From positions 116,704 to 168,688 of the forward strand of contig MKUJ01000018.1 in the NCBI GenBank assembly GCA_001897755.1: a DNA stretch of 51,985 nt. The letters are read 5' to 3'. Source of the DNA: Afipia sp. 64-13 (GTDB lineage: Bacteria > Pseudomonadota > Alphaproteobacteria > Rhizobiales > Xanthobacteraceae). Under the pieces are notes generated by a model. It was not told the origin of the DNA. It worked only from the letters and a program-made list of their open reading frames with translations, and did no database searches. Shown here piece after piece: positions 31,209 through 41,531 of the stretch; the first letter of the stretch is position 1; each line of letters opens with the position of its first letter. The position numbers were made by a program, and so were the translations under genes.

Positions 31209-33464
31209 ATGGGCAAACGACTGATTCCCCCCGAGCCGATCGAGGTTCAGGACGTCGCGCTGCGCGAGGCGCTCGAAGAACGGTATCTCGCTTACGCGCT
31301 CTCGACCATTATGCACCGGGCGCTGCCCGACGCCCGCGACGGCCTCAAACCGGTCCACCGCCGCATCCTTTACGGCATGCGGCTGCTTCGGCTCGACCCC
31401 GGCACGCCCTTCAAGAAGTCCGCCAAGATCGTCGGCGACGTGATGGGCTCGTTCCATCCGCATGGCGACCAGTCGATCTACGACGCGCTGGTGCGCCTCG
31501 CGCAGGACTTCTCCTCGCGCTATCCGCTGGTCGACGGGCAGGGCAATTTCGGCAACATCGACGGCGATAATCCGGCGGCCTACCGCTACACCGAAGCGCG
31601 CATGACCGAGGTCGCGCGCCTGCTGCTCGAAGGCATCGACGAGGACGCGGTCGAGTTTCGCCCCAATTACGATGGTCAGGCCAAAGAGCCGGCTGTGCTG
31701 CCCGGCATCTTCCCCAATCTGCTCGCCAACGGCGCGCAGGGCATCGCGGTTGGCATGGCCACCGCGATTCCGCCGCACAACGCCGCCGAACTGTGCGACG
31801 CCGCGCTGCATCTGATCGACAAGCCGGGCGCGCGGACCCAAGGGCTGCTGCGCTACGTCAAGGGGCCGGATTTTCCGACCGGCGGCATCGTGGTCGATTC
31901 CCACGAGTCGATCGCGGAAGCCTACACCACCGGGCGCGGCGGCTTCCGGGTGCGCGCCAAGTGGCACCAGGAGGAAGGCGCGCGGGGCGCCTGGAATATC
32001 GTGGTTACGGAAATTCCGTGGCTGGTGCAGAAGTCGCGGCTGATCGAGCGCATCGCCGAACTGCTCAACGAGAAGAAGCTGCTGCTGGTCGGCGATATCC
32101 GCGACGAGTCGGCCGAGGACGTGCGCATCGTCATCGAGCCGAAGACGCGCAACGTCGATCCCGAAGTGCTGATGGAGACGCTGTTCAAGCAGACCGAGCT
32201 TGAAAGCCGCATCTCGCTCAACCTCAACGTGCTGGTGAAGGGCCGCATCCCCAAGGTGCTCGGTCTCGCCGAGGTCTTGCGCGAATGGCTCGACCATCTG
32301 CGCGACGTGCTGCTGCGCCGTTCCAACTATCGCAAGGCCCAGATCGAGAACCGCCTCGAAGTGCTCGGCGGCTATCTGATCGCCTATCTCAACCTCGACA
32401 AGGTGATCAAGATCATCCGCACCGAGGACGAGCCCAAGCCGGTGCTGATCCGGACCTTCAAGCTCACCGAGGTGCAGGCCGACGCCATCCTCAACATGCG
32501 CCTGCGCAGCCTGCGCAAGCTCGAGGAAATGGAGATCCGGCGCGAGGACAAGGATCTGCGCACCGAGCTCAAGGGCATCAACGCGGTGCTCGCCTCCGAG
32601 CCCGAGCAGTGGAAGAAGGTCGGCGAGCAGATCAGGAAGGTGCGCGACACCTTCGGGCCGAAGACGCCGCTCGGCAAGCGCCGCACCCAGTTCGCCGACG
32701 CGCCCGAGCACGATCTTGCCGCCATCGAGGAGGCGCTGGTCGAGCGCGAGCCGATCACCGTCGTGGTCTCCGACAAGGGCTGGGTGCGCACGCTCAAAGG
32801 CCATGTCGAGGATCTGTCGAACCTCACCTTCAAGACCGACGACCGGCTGGGCATTTCGTTCTTCGCCGAAACGACCTCGAAACTGCTACTGCTCGGCACT
32901 CATGGCCGCTTCTACACGCTGGATGCGCAGAAGCTGCCGGGCGGCCGCGGCCATGGCGATCCGATCCGCAGCTTCATCGACATGGAAGGCGACGCCAACA
33001 TCGTGGCGATGTTCGTCAACACCGGCGGCCGCAAATTCCTGATCGCCAGCCATGACGGGCAGGGCTTCGTCGTCAACGAGGATGATTGCGTCGGCAACAC
33101 CCGCAAGGGCAAGCAGGTCATCAACGTCGCCATGCCGAACGAGGCGGCGGCGCTGGCGCAGGTCGCGGGCGACACCGTTGCGGTGATCGGCGAGAACCGC
33201 AAGATGGTGATCTTCCCGCTCGATCAGGTGCCGGAAATGGCGCGTGGCCGCGGCGTGCGGCTGCAGCGCTACAAGGATGGCGGGTTGTCGGACGTCGCCA
33301 CGTTCGTCGCCAAGGACGGCCTGACCTGGAGAGACTCCGCCGGCCGCGAATTTTCCGCGAGCTGGAAAGAGCTGTCCGACTGGCGCGGCAATCGCGGCGA
33401 CGCCGGCCGGCTGGCGCCGAAGGGTTTCCCGAAATCGAACAAATTCGGCAAGACTCTCGGCTGA
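31209..33464 (+). CDS. parC: DNA topoisomerase IV subunit A
   Basis: ParC is the DNA-breaking subunit of topoisomerase IV, which separates replicated chromosomes with ParE. The 751-residue protein has the quinolone-determining region [29 protein letters not shown] and MGSFHPHGD, the active-site Tyr in [13 protein letters not shown] (about Y127, next to R126), the tower and coiled-coil region, and a C-terminal beta-pinwheel ([25 protein letters not shown]) shorter than the GyrA type and without a GyrA box. It is a single gene here. Confidence 0.95.
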   Translation: MGKRLIPPEPIEVQDVALREALEERYLAYALSTIMHRALPDARDGLKPVHRRILYGMRLLRLDPGTPFKKSAKIVGDVMGSFHPHGDQSIYDALVRLAQDFSSRYPLVDGQGNFGNIDGDNPAAYRYTEARMTEVARLLLEGIDEDAVEFRPNYDGQAKEPAVLPGIFPNLLANGAQGIAVGMATAIPPHNAAELCDAALHLIDKPGARTQGLLRYVKGPDFPTGGIVVDSHESIAEAYTTGRGGFRVRAKWHQEEGARGAWNIVVTEIPWLVQKSRLIERIAELLNEKKLLLVGDIRDESAEDVRIVIEPKTRNVDPEVLMETLFKQTELESRISLNLNVLVKGRIPKVLGLAEVLREWLDHLRDVLLRRSNYRKAQIENRLEVLGGYLIAYLNLDKVIKIIRTEDEPKPVLIRTFKLTEVQADAILNMRLRSLRKLEEMEIRREDKDLRTELKGINAVLASEPEQWKKVGEQIRKVRDTFGPKTPLGKRRTQFADAPEHDLAAIEEALVEREPITVVVSDKGWVRTLKGHVEDLSNLTFKTDDRLGISFFAETTSKLLLLGTHGRFYTLDAQKLPGGRGHGDPIRSFIDMEGDANIVAMFVNTGGRKFLIASHDGQGFVVNEDDCVGNTRKGKQVINVAMPNEAAALAQVAGDTVAVIGENRKMVIFPLDQVPEMARGRGVRLQRYKDGGLSDVATFVAKDGLTWRDSAGREFSASWKELSDWRGNRGDAGRLAPKGFPKSNKFGKTLG

Positions 33465-33600
33465 CGCAAGGCGCAGCGCCGTCCGGTCTCATTTCATTCA
33501 CGACGATGCGGAAAGCGCGTGGCTGATCGGCTGCGCGCCTTGCCGTGTCCGGCAAGGCCGCTACAGTCGTTTGCGGTGTCCAAATGCAAGGTGAAATCGA

Positions 33601-34095
33601 ATGGTCCGTCGTAACGAAATCCGCGAAGGCGAGGTCGCTGTCACGCCGCCGCCGCCGACTGATGCGGGGCTTACTTTTATCGGTCGTATCCATACTCCGT
33701 GGACCGACCGGATGATGACGCCGCGTCAGGGTCGTCACGATGGTCCGGTATGTCAGATCGAGATTTTCGAGCCGTGGGTGATCGCGCTGAAGGGGCTGGA
33801 AAAGTTCAGCCAGGTTGAGGTGATCTACTGGCTGCATGAATCGCGCCGCGATCTGGTGCTGCAAAGCCCGGCCAGTGACACCAATCTGCACGGCACGTTT
33901 GCGCTGCGCTCGCCGGTGCGGCCCAATCCGCTCGGCACCTCGGTGGCGAAGCTGGTGTCGGTCGAAGGCAACATCGTCAGCGTGCAGGGCCTCGACTGTC
34001 TCGACGGCACGCCGCTGGTCGATCTGAAGCCGGACCGCTGCCAGTTCACGCCGATCGCTCCGCCGCAGCCGGGTGATTTCGAAAAGCACGGGTAG
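33601..34095 (+). CDS. trmO: tRNA (N6-threonylcarbamoyladenosine37-N6)-methyltransferase TrmO
   Basis: TrmO (TsaA/YaeB family) methylates t6A37 to m6t6A in some tRNAs using S-adenosylmethionine. The 164-residue protein has the family motifs FIGRIHTPW near the start, GLEKFSQVEVIYWLH, the very conserved GTFALRSPVRPNPLGTSVAKLVS, and LDCLDGTPLVDLKPD. Only the core beta-barrel domain is present, as in many bacterial short forms. It is a single gene 136 bases after parC. The next 660 bases hold repeats. Confidence 0.9.
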   Translation: MVRRNEIREGEVAVTPPPPTDAGLTFIGRIHTPWTDRMMTPRQGRHDGPVCQIEIFEPWVIALKGLEKFSQVEVIYWLHESRRDLVLQSPASDTNLHGTFALRSPVRPNPLGTSVAKLVSVEGNIVSVQGLDCLDGTPLVDLKPDRCQFTPIAPPQPGDFEKHG

Positions 34096-34142
34096 GGGTG
34101 AAAGAGCGTCGTCCTGCGATACAGCGGAAACTTTTCATTTCA

Positions 34143-34248
34143 GGTCGTCCCGGCGAAGGCCGGGACCCATAGCCCCTGTCGATGTTTTAGGACTCCAACC
34201 TCTATCGCAAAGTCGGTGGTGATGGATCCCGGCCTTCGCGGGACGACC
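34143..34248. repeat. Intergenic palindromic repeat, family B
   Basis: GGTCGTCCCGGC (34143-34154) and GGGACGACC (34240-34248) are the inverted ends. Inside, GCCGGGACCCATAG faces GATGGATCCCGGC, as in the copy at 19863. Confidence 0.72.
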
Positions 34249-34274
34249 CTGGTCTTATTTCCTATTCGGTCAGG

Positions 34275-34360
34275 CTCTCAGGATGAGGAGCGCGTCCGGT
34301 GACGATCGATCCTCATGGTGAGGAGCGAGGCGAAGCCTCGCGTCTCGAACCATAAAGCCA
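34275..34360. repeat. Intergenic repeat, family D (CCTCATGGTGAGGAGC type), partial
   Basis: CTCTCAGGATGAGGAGCGCG is followed by CCTCATGGTGAGGAGCGAGG and CGTCTCGAACCAT. The same words, in the same or inverted order, occur at 36189-36283 and 39270-39406. The arrangement here looks rearranged or truncated. Confidence 0.65.
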
Positions 34361-34373
34361 TCCGCCACCGCGC

Positions 34374-34495
34374 CGTCGTGGCCGCGACAAAAGGGCGTTC
34401 ACGCCCGTCTTTGACGGGCTATGCCCGGCCATCCACGCTCTCTCTGCCGATCCTTCGTAAAGACGTGGATGCCCGGCACGAGGCCGGGCATGACG
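34374..34495. repeat. Intergenic palindromic repeat, family C, with inserted hairpin block
   Basis: It ends in AGACGTGGATGCCCGGCACGAGGCCGGGCATGACG-type sequence (shared piecewise with the copies at 45121 and 46945). After the left end an extra block begins AAAGGGCGTTCACGCCCGTC and includes GCCCGTC-TTT-GACGGGC, a 7-bp hairpin. The same block is present at 36388-36429. Confidence 0.7.
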
Positions 34496-34715
34496 ATCTT
34501 TGAATTGTCGCTGGAGCCGAGCGATTTTGAGAAGCCGGTTAGCTGCGAGCTTCGCGAAACCATCCGGCGTCGCTTTGCATTCCTCGCAATGACGGCAGCG
34601 GTATCGGCCGTTTAACCGGTGCAGGAAGTCCCGTGGGAGGACCGTGGACTCGTCGGAGCCGGCGAGGCCGCCGGCCTCAAGCGAGAGGCGGGCCGGCCCG
34701 AGCCGCCCTTCGCTA

Positions 34716-34732
34716 TTGCAAGTCACTTGCAA
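34716..34732. promoter_or_regulatory. Probable Mn-responsive (Mur-type) operator of mntH
   Basis: TTGCAAGT-C-ACTTGCAA is a perfect 8-bp inverted repeat centred on one base, 29 bases before the mntH ATG. In rhizobia and Bradyrhizobium, Mur (a Fur-family manganese regulator) represses Mn transporter genes through sites built on TGCAA/TTGCA half-sites. Assignment to Mur rather than MntR or another regulator is inference. Confidence 0.6.
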
Positions 34733-34761
34733 CTAGATTGAAACGTTGCCATAGTTGCGGC

Positions 34762-36180
34762 ATGGATGACATTTCGAATCCCAAGCTCCGGCCGGACGCC
34801 CGCGAGCACGAATTGCAGGCAGCGCAAGGCACGCAGGCCGCCGCACAGGCGGTGCAAGCCCCGGACGAGGGCTGGCGCACGGCGCGGGGCGAGCCGTCGC
34901 TGTCGGACATGTTCGCCTCGATCGGCGTGGCCAGGAATGCCTCGTTCTGGCGCAAGCTGACGGCGTTTCTCGGCCCTGGTTATCTGGTCGCGGTCGGCTA
35001 CATGGACCCCGGCAACTGGGCGACCTCGCTCGCCGGCGGCTCGAAGTTCGGCTACGCGCTGCTTGCGGTGGCGCTGATCTCCAACATCATGGCCATCATC
35101 CTGCAGGCGCTGTGCGCGCGGCTCGGCATCGGCGCGGGGCGGGATCTGGCGCAGGCCTGCCGCGATGCGTTTCCGAAATGGGCGTCATGGCCGCTGTGGC
35201 TGCTGGCGGAAATCGCCATCAGCGCCACCGACCTGGCCGAGATCATCGGCACCGCGATCGGTCTTAATCTGTTGTTCGGGATTCCGCTCGAGATCGGCGT
35301 GCTGATCACCGCGCTCGACGTGTTCCTGATCCTGGCGTTGCAGGCGCTCGGCTTCCGCTGGATCGAGGCGTTTGTGGTGACGCTGCTCGGCGTTATCGCC
35401 GCATGCTTCGCGCTGCAGATTGGCATGGCCGATCCCGACTGGGGTCAGGTGATCCGCGGCTTCGCGCCGACGGTGGAGATCGTGCGCAATCCGGAGATGC
35501 TCTATCTCGCGCTCGGCATTCTCGGCGCGACGGTGATGCCGCATAATCTTTATCTGCACTCCGGGCTGGTGCAGACCCGCGGCTACGGTCACACCGCGCC
35601 GGAAAAGCGCGAAGCGATCAAATTCGCCACCATCGATTCCACCATCGCACTGTGCCTCGCGCTGACCATCAACGCCTCGATCCTGATTCTGGCTGCCGCC
35701 GCGTTCCACGCCACCGGCAAGACCGACATCGCCGAGCTCGATCAGGCGCACGCGCTGCTCTCGCCGATGCTGGGCTCGACCCTCGCGCCGACGCTGTTCG
35801 GCATCGCGCTTCTGTGCTGCGGCCTGAACTCGACCGTCACCGCGACACTGTCGGGCCAGATCGTGATGGAAGGCTTCATCAACATCCGCGTCGCGCCGTG
35901 GCTGCGCCGCCTGATGACCCGCGCCATCGCCATCGTGCCGGCGGCGCTGGTGACGGTCTGGTACGGCGAGAAGGGCACGGCCGAGCTTTTGATCCTCAGT
36001 CAGGTGGTGCTCAGCCTGCAACTGCCGTTCGCCATCGTGCCGCTGGTGATGTTCACCGCGAGCCGGCGGAAGATGGGCAGCTTCGTCGCGCCGCGCTGGC
36101 TCACCGCCGCTGCCGCCGTCACCGCCGCGATCGTGATCGCGCTGAACGTCAAGCTGGTGTTCGATTTCGTGACGGGGTGA
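34762..36180 (+). CDS. mntH: Nramp-family divalent metal (Mn2+) transporter
   Basis: This proton-coupled importer for Mn2+ (and Fe2+) is a 472-residue membrane protein with about 11 helices. The Nramp metal-site motifs are present: DPGN (D82-N85, [11 protein letters not shown]) in TM1 and [16 protein letters not shown] in TM6, with the expected Met and His. The first 60 residues are soluble and Gln/Ala-rich. The ATG at 34762 (MDDISNPK) is chosen because the longer frame from 34633 runs through the operator. The upstream TTGCAA palindrome suggests control by manganese status. Confidence 0.94.
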   Translation: MDDISNPKLRPDAREHELQAAQGTQAAAQAVQAPDEGWRTARGEPSLSDMFASIGVARNASFWRKLTAFLGPGYLVAVGYMDPGNWATSLAGGSKFGYALLAVALISNIMAIILQALCARLGIGAGRDLAQACRDAFPKWASWPLWLLAEIAISATDLAEIIGTAIGLNLLFGIPLEIGVLITALDVFLILALQALGFRWIEAFVVTLLGVIAACFALQIGMADPDWGQVIRGFAPTVEIVRNPEMLYLALGILGATVMPHNLYLHSGLVQTRGYGHTAPEKREAIKFATIDSTIALCLALTINASILILAAAAFHATGKTDIAELDQAHALLSPMLGSTLAPTLFGIALLCCGLNSTVTATLSGQIVMEGFINIRVAPWLRRLMTRAIAIVPAALVTVWYGEKGTAELLILSQVVLSLQLPFAIVPLVMFTASRRKMGSFVAPRWLTAAAAVTAAIVIALNVKLVFDFVTG

Positions 36181-36188
36181 TGTTCGTT

Positions 36189-36283
36189 CCTCATGGTGAG
36201 GAGCATGGCGCAGCCGTGCGTCTCGAACCATGAGGCCTCATCCTTCGAGACGCAATCCTGCGGATCGCTCCTCAGGATGAGGT
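36189..36283. repeat. Intergenic palindromic repeat, family D
   Basis: CCTCATGGTGAGGAGC (36189-36204) opens the element and CTCCTCAGGATGAGG closes it at 36283. The inverted inner words are TGCGTCTCGAACCATGAGG and CTTCGAGACGCA. It begins just after the mntH stop. Confidence 0.72.
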
Positions 36284-36308
36284 CTGGCACTGGTGCCGCG
36301 ACAACAGC

Positions 36309-36433
36309 GCCGCCATGGCCGGATTTATTCCGGCCATCCACGCCTTCACGGCATTTTAGCTAAGGAAAGACGCGGACGGCCGGGTCGAAAGGGCGTTCAC
36401 GCCCGTCGTTGACGGGCTATGCCGGCCATCACG
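36309..36433. repeat. Intergenic palindromic repeat, family C, with inserted hairpin block
   Basis: It begins CGCCATGGCCGGATTTATT and CCGGCCATCCACGCC and ends GCCGGCCATCACGA. It carries the same AAAGGGCGTTCACGCCCGTC block (36388 onward) with hairpin GCCCGTC-GTT-GACGGGC as the copy at 34374. It lies between mntH and the convergent bpt. Confidence 0.68.
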
Positions 36434-36472
36434 AAACTGCATTTGAACTAGATTCTCAGGACGACAAAAGCT

Positions 36473-37246
36473 TCAGTCCTGCGGCTCCGGCGCCATGGTG
36501 CCGCTGGCGTCGACGCGCAGCCAGCCGCTCGGGGCCAGGCGCTGCTGCGGATGGAAGCGGGCCTTGTAGTCCATCTTGGCGGAGCCCTCGATCCAGTAGC
36601 CGAGATAGACATAAGGCAGGCCGAGCCGCCGCGCCCGCGTGATATGATCGAGGATCATGAAGGTGCCGAGCGAGCGGTCGTCTTCGGTGGGCTCGAAGAA
36701 GGAATAGACCATCGACAGCCCGTCATTGAGGATGTCGGTCAGCGCCACCGCGACCAGTTCGCCCTTGCCGGACAGTCCCGCTCCCGGCTTGCGGAGGCGA
36801 TATTCGATCACCCGCGTCGCGACGTGGCTGTCCTCCACCATCATCGCGTAATCGAGCACGGTCATGTCGGCCATGCCGCCGTCATGATGGCGGGCGTCGA
36901 GATAGGCGCGGAAGATCGAATACTGCTCGGAGGTCGGCACCGCGCTGCGCATCTCGCCGACGATATCGGCATTGCGCGCCAGCACCTTGCGGAAATTGCG
37001 CGAGGGGCGGAATTCGCCCGCGATCACCCGCACCGAGACGCAGGCGCGGCACTGGTCGCAGGCCGGGCGGTAGGCGATCGACTGGCTGCGGCGGAAGCCG
37101 CCATGGGTCAGCAGGTCGTTGAGCTCGCCCGCCTTCTCGCCGACGAGGTGCGTGAAGACCTTACGCTCCTGCCGGCCCTCCAGATACGGACAGGGCGAGG
37201 GCGCGGTGAGATAGAATTGCGGGGTATTGCGCGAGTGCTGTGTCAC
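36473..37246 (-). CDS. bpt: Aspartate/glutamate leucyltransferase (Bpt)
   Basis: Bpt transfers Leu from Leu-tRNA to N-terminal Asp or Glu of proteins, marking them for N-end-rule degradation by ClpAP. The 257-residue protein has the ATE/Bpt N-terminal cysteine-rich region ([13 protein letters not shown], then [16 protein letters not shown]), the middle [23 protein letters not shown], and the C-terminal motif [25 protein letters not shown]. All blocks are complete. Its start is divergent from no gene; the RDD gene ends 175 bases upstream on the same strand. Confidence 0.95.
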   Translation of the reverse strand: MTQHSRNTPQFYLTAPSPCPYLEGRQERKVFTHLVGEKAGELNDLLTHGGFRRSQSIAYRPACDQCRACVSVRVIAGEFRPSRNFRKVLARNADIVGEMRSAVPTSEQYSIFRAYLDARHHDGGMADMTVLDYAMMVEDSHVATRVIEYRLRKPGAGLSGKGELVAVALTDILNDGLSMVYSFFEPTEDDRSLGTFMILDHITRARRLGLPYVYLGYWIEGSAKMDYKARFHPQQRLAPSGWLRVDASGTMAPEPQD

Positions 37247-37420
37247 GTATCGCCGTCAGCCTCCGAAAGAAGCGGGGTCTTGCGTCCGCGCTCCGGCACC
37301 ATCCCGTCGCAGCCCCGGCCTGTGGTCGCTTCGTACAGGATTCGGCTGCCCCGCCAGCATCGCGCCGCGGCCGGAAACCGTCAACCGGCGCCGGCTGCAG
37401 CCGGGTCATGCCCTGTGCGT

Positions 37421-37960
37421 TCAGTACGGGCGCGTGACCGGCAGGTCGGCTGAGGAATTGACGATCGTGGTTCCGAGCAGCAGGTCGTGCAGCAACTGCG
37501 AGCGGCGGTTGAAGAAGCCGACGATCACGACGAACGGCGTCAGCAGCGACACCGAGAGCCAGTACAGCACGGCATGGACCACGCCGAGCAGGAAATAGGG
37601 CGGCTCGCCGGTGCGGGTGCGCATGTGGATGTCCATGGTGCGCATGCCCACGGTGGCGGCGTGGCGGCCGCCGAGCGAGGAGCCGTAATAGATCAGCGCC
37701 CACAGCACCGACAGCGGCGAGATCAGCCAGAACAGCATCCAGCCGAGGCCGAGCGTCACCACGCCGAACAGCGCGATGAAGATGGCGGCGAGGATGATCG
37801 GCACCGACAGCACCACGAGGTCGATCAGGAAGGCGATGAAGCGCTTGGTCAGCACGCCGCGGTAGAGCGCGTCGTCCTCGCGCGCGTCATAGGCCTGCGC
37901 CGAACCGGAATAGGGGTCGTTCCGCCAGGTCGCGCCGCCATTGTTCCGGGTATCCGACAT
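37421..37960 (-). CDS. RDD-family membrane protein
   Basis: The 179-residue protein has the RDD domain (named for Arg-Asp-Asp): a hydrophobic bundle with GVLTKRFIAFLIDLVVLSVPIILAAIFIALFG, then a second helix pair (LGWMLFWLISPLSVLWALIYYG), the conserved GGRHAATVGMRTMDIHM segment and a final helix. The first 40 residues are a soluble, polar leader. Its function is unknown; some RDD proteins act in ion exchange or secretion. The ATG at 37960 has GGAG at 8-10 bases upstream; an in-frame ATG at 38044 is less likely. It is followed by bpt on the same strand. Confidence 0.9.
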   Translation of the reverse strand: MSDTRNNGGATWRNDPYSGSAQAYDAREDDALYRGVLTKRFIAFLIDLVVLSVPIILAAIFIALFGVVTLGLGWMLFWLISPLSVLWALIYYGSSLGGRHAATVGMRTMDIHMRTRTGEPPYFLLGVVHAVLYWLSVSLLTPFVVIVGFFNRRSQLLHDLLLGTTIVNSSADLPVTRPY

Positions 37961-38161
37961 CGTGAGTCTCCTCCGCGCCCCGTAGGGGCGTATGGCAGGG
38001 ACATGGCGATACGGTTTTGGCGGCGCAAGATGGCCGCCGGACATGAACGAAAAGAAATGATGTCGCAGACGCAGCGCACCGTCCGTGCATCTTGCCGGTC
38101 GTCCCGGCCTGCGCCTGGACGACCCGGTGGAGAGCCGATGCTCTGGAAGTCGGTAAAAGAA

Positions 38162-39561
<1,400 letters not shown>

Positions 39562-40038
39562 ATGAAAAGACGCAGAGGCCGTACAGTCGATCATCATGAC
39601 GTGACGCCGCGCGAGCCGGTGATCGGCGGTCCCGCGCTGCCGCAGGACGTGGAGACCGGCGGGACCGCGTGGACGGCGCGGCTCGTGCTGTTCCTGCGCG
39701 CGATGGCGGTGATCGCGATGACGCTCGGTCTTTACAACTGGGCGCAGATCACCGGCTTCATCGGCAACGAGGACACCGCGTTCGAGGTGCAGACCGCGCA
39801 GTGGCGGTCGGCGACAGTGTATTTCGCGGTGATCGAACTCGTCGCCGCCGTCGGGCTGTGGCTCGCGACCCCATGGGGCGCGGTGGTGTGGCTCACCACG
39901 GTGGTGTCGATGGCGGTGATCGAGCTGATGTTTCCGGCCATTTATGGCGGCAACATCATGGTGGTGGTGTTCGCGGCGATCATGCTGGTCGCCTATCTCG
40001 CGCTGGCCTGGATGGCCGCGCGCGAGCGGCCGCCATAG
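39562..40038 (+). CDS. DUF6163-type membrane protein
   Basis: The 158-residue protein has a polar basic N-terminus (MKRRRGRTVDHHDV) and four hydrophobic helices: ARLVLFLRAMAVIAMTLGLYNWAQITG, SATVYFAVIELVAAVGLWLA, GAVVWLTTVVSMAVIELMFPAIYG and IMVVVFAAIMLVAYLALAWM. This pattern and the position between hemB and ldtR match the rhizobial DUF6163 family, whose function is unknown. The ATG at 39562 has AGGAC upstream; a GTG at 39496 would add 22 residues. It may share control with ldtR. Confidence 0.85.
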   Translation: MKRRRGRTVDHHDVTPREPVIGGPALPQDVETGGTAWTARLVLFLRAMAVIAMTLGLYNWAQITGFIGNEDTAFEVQTAQWRSATVYFAVIELVAAVGLWLATPWGAVVWLTTVVSMAVIELMFPAIYGGNIMVVVFAAIMLVAYLALAWMAARERPP

Positions 40039-40319
40039 CGCGCCATGATCCTCAACGGAATCTTTCAAATTTGAAGCGTCTTTGTTCTGGAATGCGACAG
40101 ATCGGGTGACGAAGCGTGAACACAGGCGCGGCGTCGTGAACGAGAAGTAACAAAAGGCCCTGAAAATGCGGGCTAAATCAATCGTTTACTGATTCAAATA
40201 AACCTTATCTTTATGCTGTTGTTTAAGCTCGTCTTCAATCGCTTCCCTTACGTTGGGCTCATCAGACGAAGCAAAAGTTTCGTCGAATAAGTCGCAAAAA
40301 ACGACAACAGGGAAGTGTC

Positions 40320-40832
40320 ATGATGAAATCCGCAATGAAGGCGGTTGAACCCGCCGCTCAGAACATTGCCGCGCCGGTTCAGCCGCTCTATCTCGAAGCT
40401 CTGACTCTTGTGGAGCGGCTGCATCGCCGTCTGCTCGACGTCATCAAGGACGAGTTCGATCGCCGCGGACGCTCCGACATCAACTCGGTGCAGGCGCTGC
40501 TGCTCTACAACATCGGCGACAAGGAGCTGACCGCGGGCGAACTGCGCACGCGCGGTTACTATCTCGGCTCCAACGTCTCCTACAATCTGAAGAAGCTCGT
40601 GGAGATGGGCTACCTCGATCATCAGCGCTCGCGCGTCGATCGTCGCTCGGTCCGCATCCGCCTGACCGCGCAGGGCCAGGAAGTCCGCCACATCGTCGAC
40701 GCGCTGTATCAGAAGCACGTCAAGACGGTAGAGCAGGTCGGCGGCATCTCCAACGAGGAGTTCGCGACCCTCAACAAGTCGCTGCATCGCCTCGAGCGCT
40801 TCTGGACCGACCAGATCCTCTATCGTCTCTGA
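40320..40832 (+). CDS. ldtR: MarR-family transcriptional regulator LdtR
   Basis: LdtR is a winged-helix regulator known in Liberibacter and Sinorhizobium, where it controls an L,D-transpeptidase gene and stress or motility traits. The 170-residue protein starts MMKSAMKAVEPAAQN and has the family body: LYLEALTLVERLHRRLLDVIKDEFDR (dimer helix), INSVQALLLYNIGDKELTAGELRTRGYYLGSNVSYNLKKLVEMGYL (recognition helix) and DHQRSRVDRRSVRIRLT (wing). AGGGAAG lies just before the ATG. The upstream 280 bases are richer in A/T and may hold its own operator. It lies next to the DUF6163 gene. Confidence 0.92.
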   Translation: MMKSAMKAVEPAAQNIAAPVQPLYLEALTLVERLHRRLLDVIKDEFDRRGRSDINSVQALLLYNIGDKELTAGELRTRGYYLGSNVSYNLKKLVEMGYLDHQRSRVDRRSVRIRLTAQGQEVRHIVDALYQKHVKTVEQVGGISNEEFATLNKSLHRLERFWTDQILYRL

Positions 40833-40842
40833 GACGTATCGT

Positions 40843-40859
40843 CGCCTGCCGCGCAGGCG
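40843..40859 (+). terminator. Weak hairpin after ldtR, possible terminator
   Basis: CGCCTGC-CGC-GCAGGCG is a perfect 7-bp stem 10 bases after the ldtR stop, followed by AAAATTC rather than a T-run. It could end transcription with help from Rho or from the convergent gene. Confidence 0.35.
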
Positions 40860-41012
40860 AAAATTCGGGCCAAGCCGGCGCAAGACCGGCGGCCCGCTGT
40901 TTCCAGCGAACACTTCCCGGGCGCGTCGCATCCCATGCGGATGCGGCGCGCTTTTTCGCACAATGCGCTGCGAGACGTCGCGGCCATCGCCGGCTGCGAC
41001 GCGCGAACGGAA

Positions 41013-41531
41013 TTACTTTGCCGGCGCCGCGGGGACCGATCCGGTGGCGGCCGCGCCGTTGCGGTCGGCGAGGGCCTTGTTGGTCATCTGCAGTTCGGTG
41101 CCGTCGAGCTTGAGCATGCTGCCGTTCGGCAGGTCCCACAGATAGTGTCCGCCATTGTCGGGGCCGCCGCTGGTCGGCTCGCGGCCGAACTGCTTGGACA
41201 CCGATTTGGCGATTTCCTCCGGCGACAGATCGCGCCGGCTCAGCGAGGCGTTAACGGCATAGACCGGCTTGCCCTTCAGCGCGCCGGCGAAGGCCAGCCG
41301 CACCCGGCCGGCTTCGGTCTTGCAGTCGAGCGAGTTCTCGTCCGGCGTCTCGCAGATCCATTGCCGCTTGGTGATGATCTTGTCGGCATCCTCGCGCGGC
41401 ATGCCCGGCGAGAAACCGAAAACGTCCTGCCGCGCCCCGCCGATCATCGCCTTGTAGGCGAACAGCGCGATGATCACCGCGCCGGATAGAATGACGATCT
41501 TGATCGTGGCTTTGTTTCTGGCGTCGGACAT
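41013..41531 (-). CDS. Membrane-anchored protein of unknown function
   Basis: The 172-residue product begins with a single membrane helix near the N-terminus (TIKIVILSGAVIIALFAYKAMIGG), followed by a periplasmic-facing or cytoplasmic soluble domain with CETPDENSLDC (a Cys pair nine residues apart), VRLAFAGALKGKPVYAV and DLSPEEIAKSVSKQFG. I recognise no named family. The C-terminal Ala/Pro tail (GAAATGSVPAAPAK) is low-complexity. It is convergent with ldtR and divergent from the glyA side. Confidence 0.75.
   Translation of the reverse strand: MSDARNKATIKIVILSGAVIIALFAYKAMIGGARQDVFGFSPGMPREDADKIITKRQWICETPDENSLDCKTEAGRVRLAFAGALKGKPVYAVNASLSRRDLSPEEIAKSVSKQFGREPTSGGPDNGGHYLWDLPNGSMLKLDGTELQMTNKALADRNGAAATGSVPAAPAK

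Larger units (their letters stand above)
34096..34761. other. 666-base intergenic region: stacked repeats and the mntH operator
   Basis: No gene is seen. Moving left to right it holds a family B element (34143-34248), a family D segment (about 34275-34360), a family C element with insertion (34374-34495), a half family A element (ending 34594), then a GC-rich stretch and the inverted repeat TTGCAAGT-C-ACTTGCAA before mntH. Four repeat families within 500 bases makes this the most repeat-rich spot in the window. Confidence 0.75.

Noticed and set aside
34096-34761. Insertion sequence in the trmO-mntH interval
   Set aside because: The inverted repeats are multiple and short, with no transposase frame or target-site duplication; they are better described as stacked non-coding repeats.
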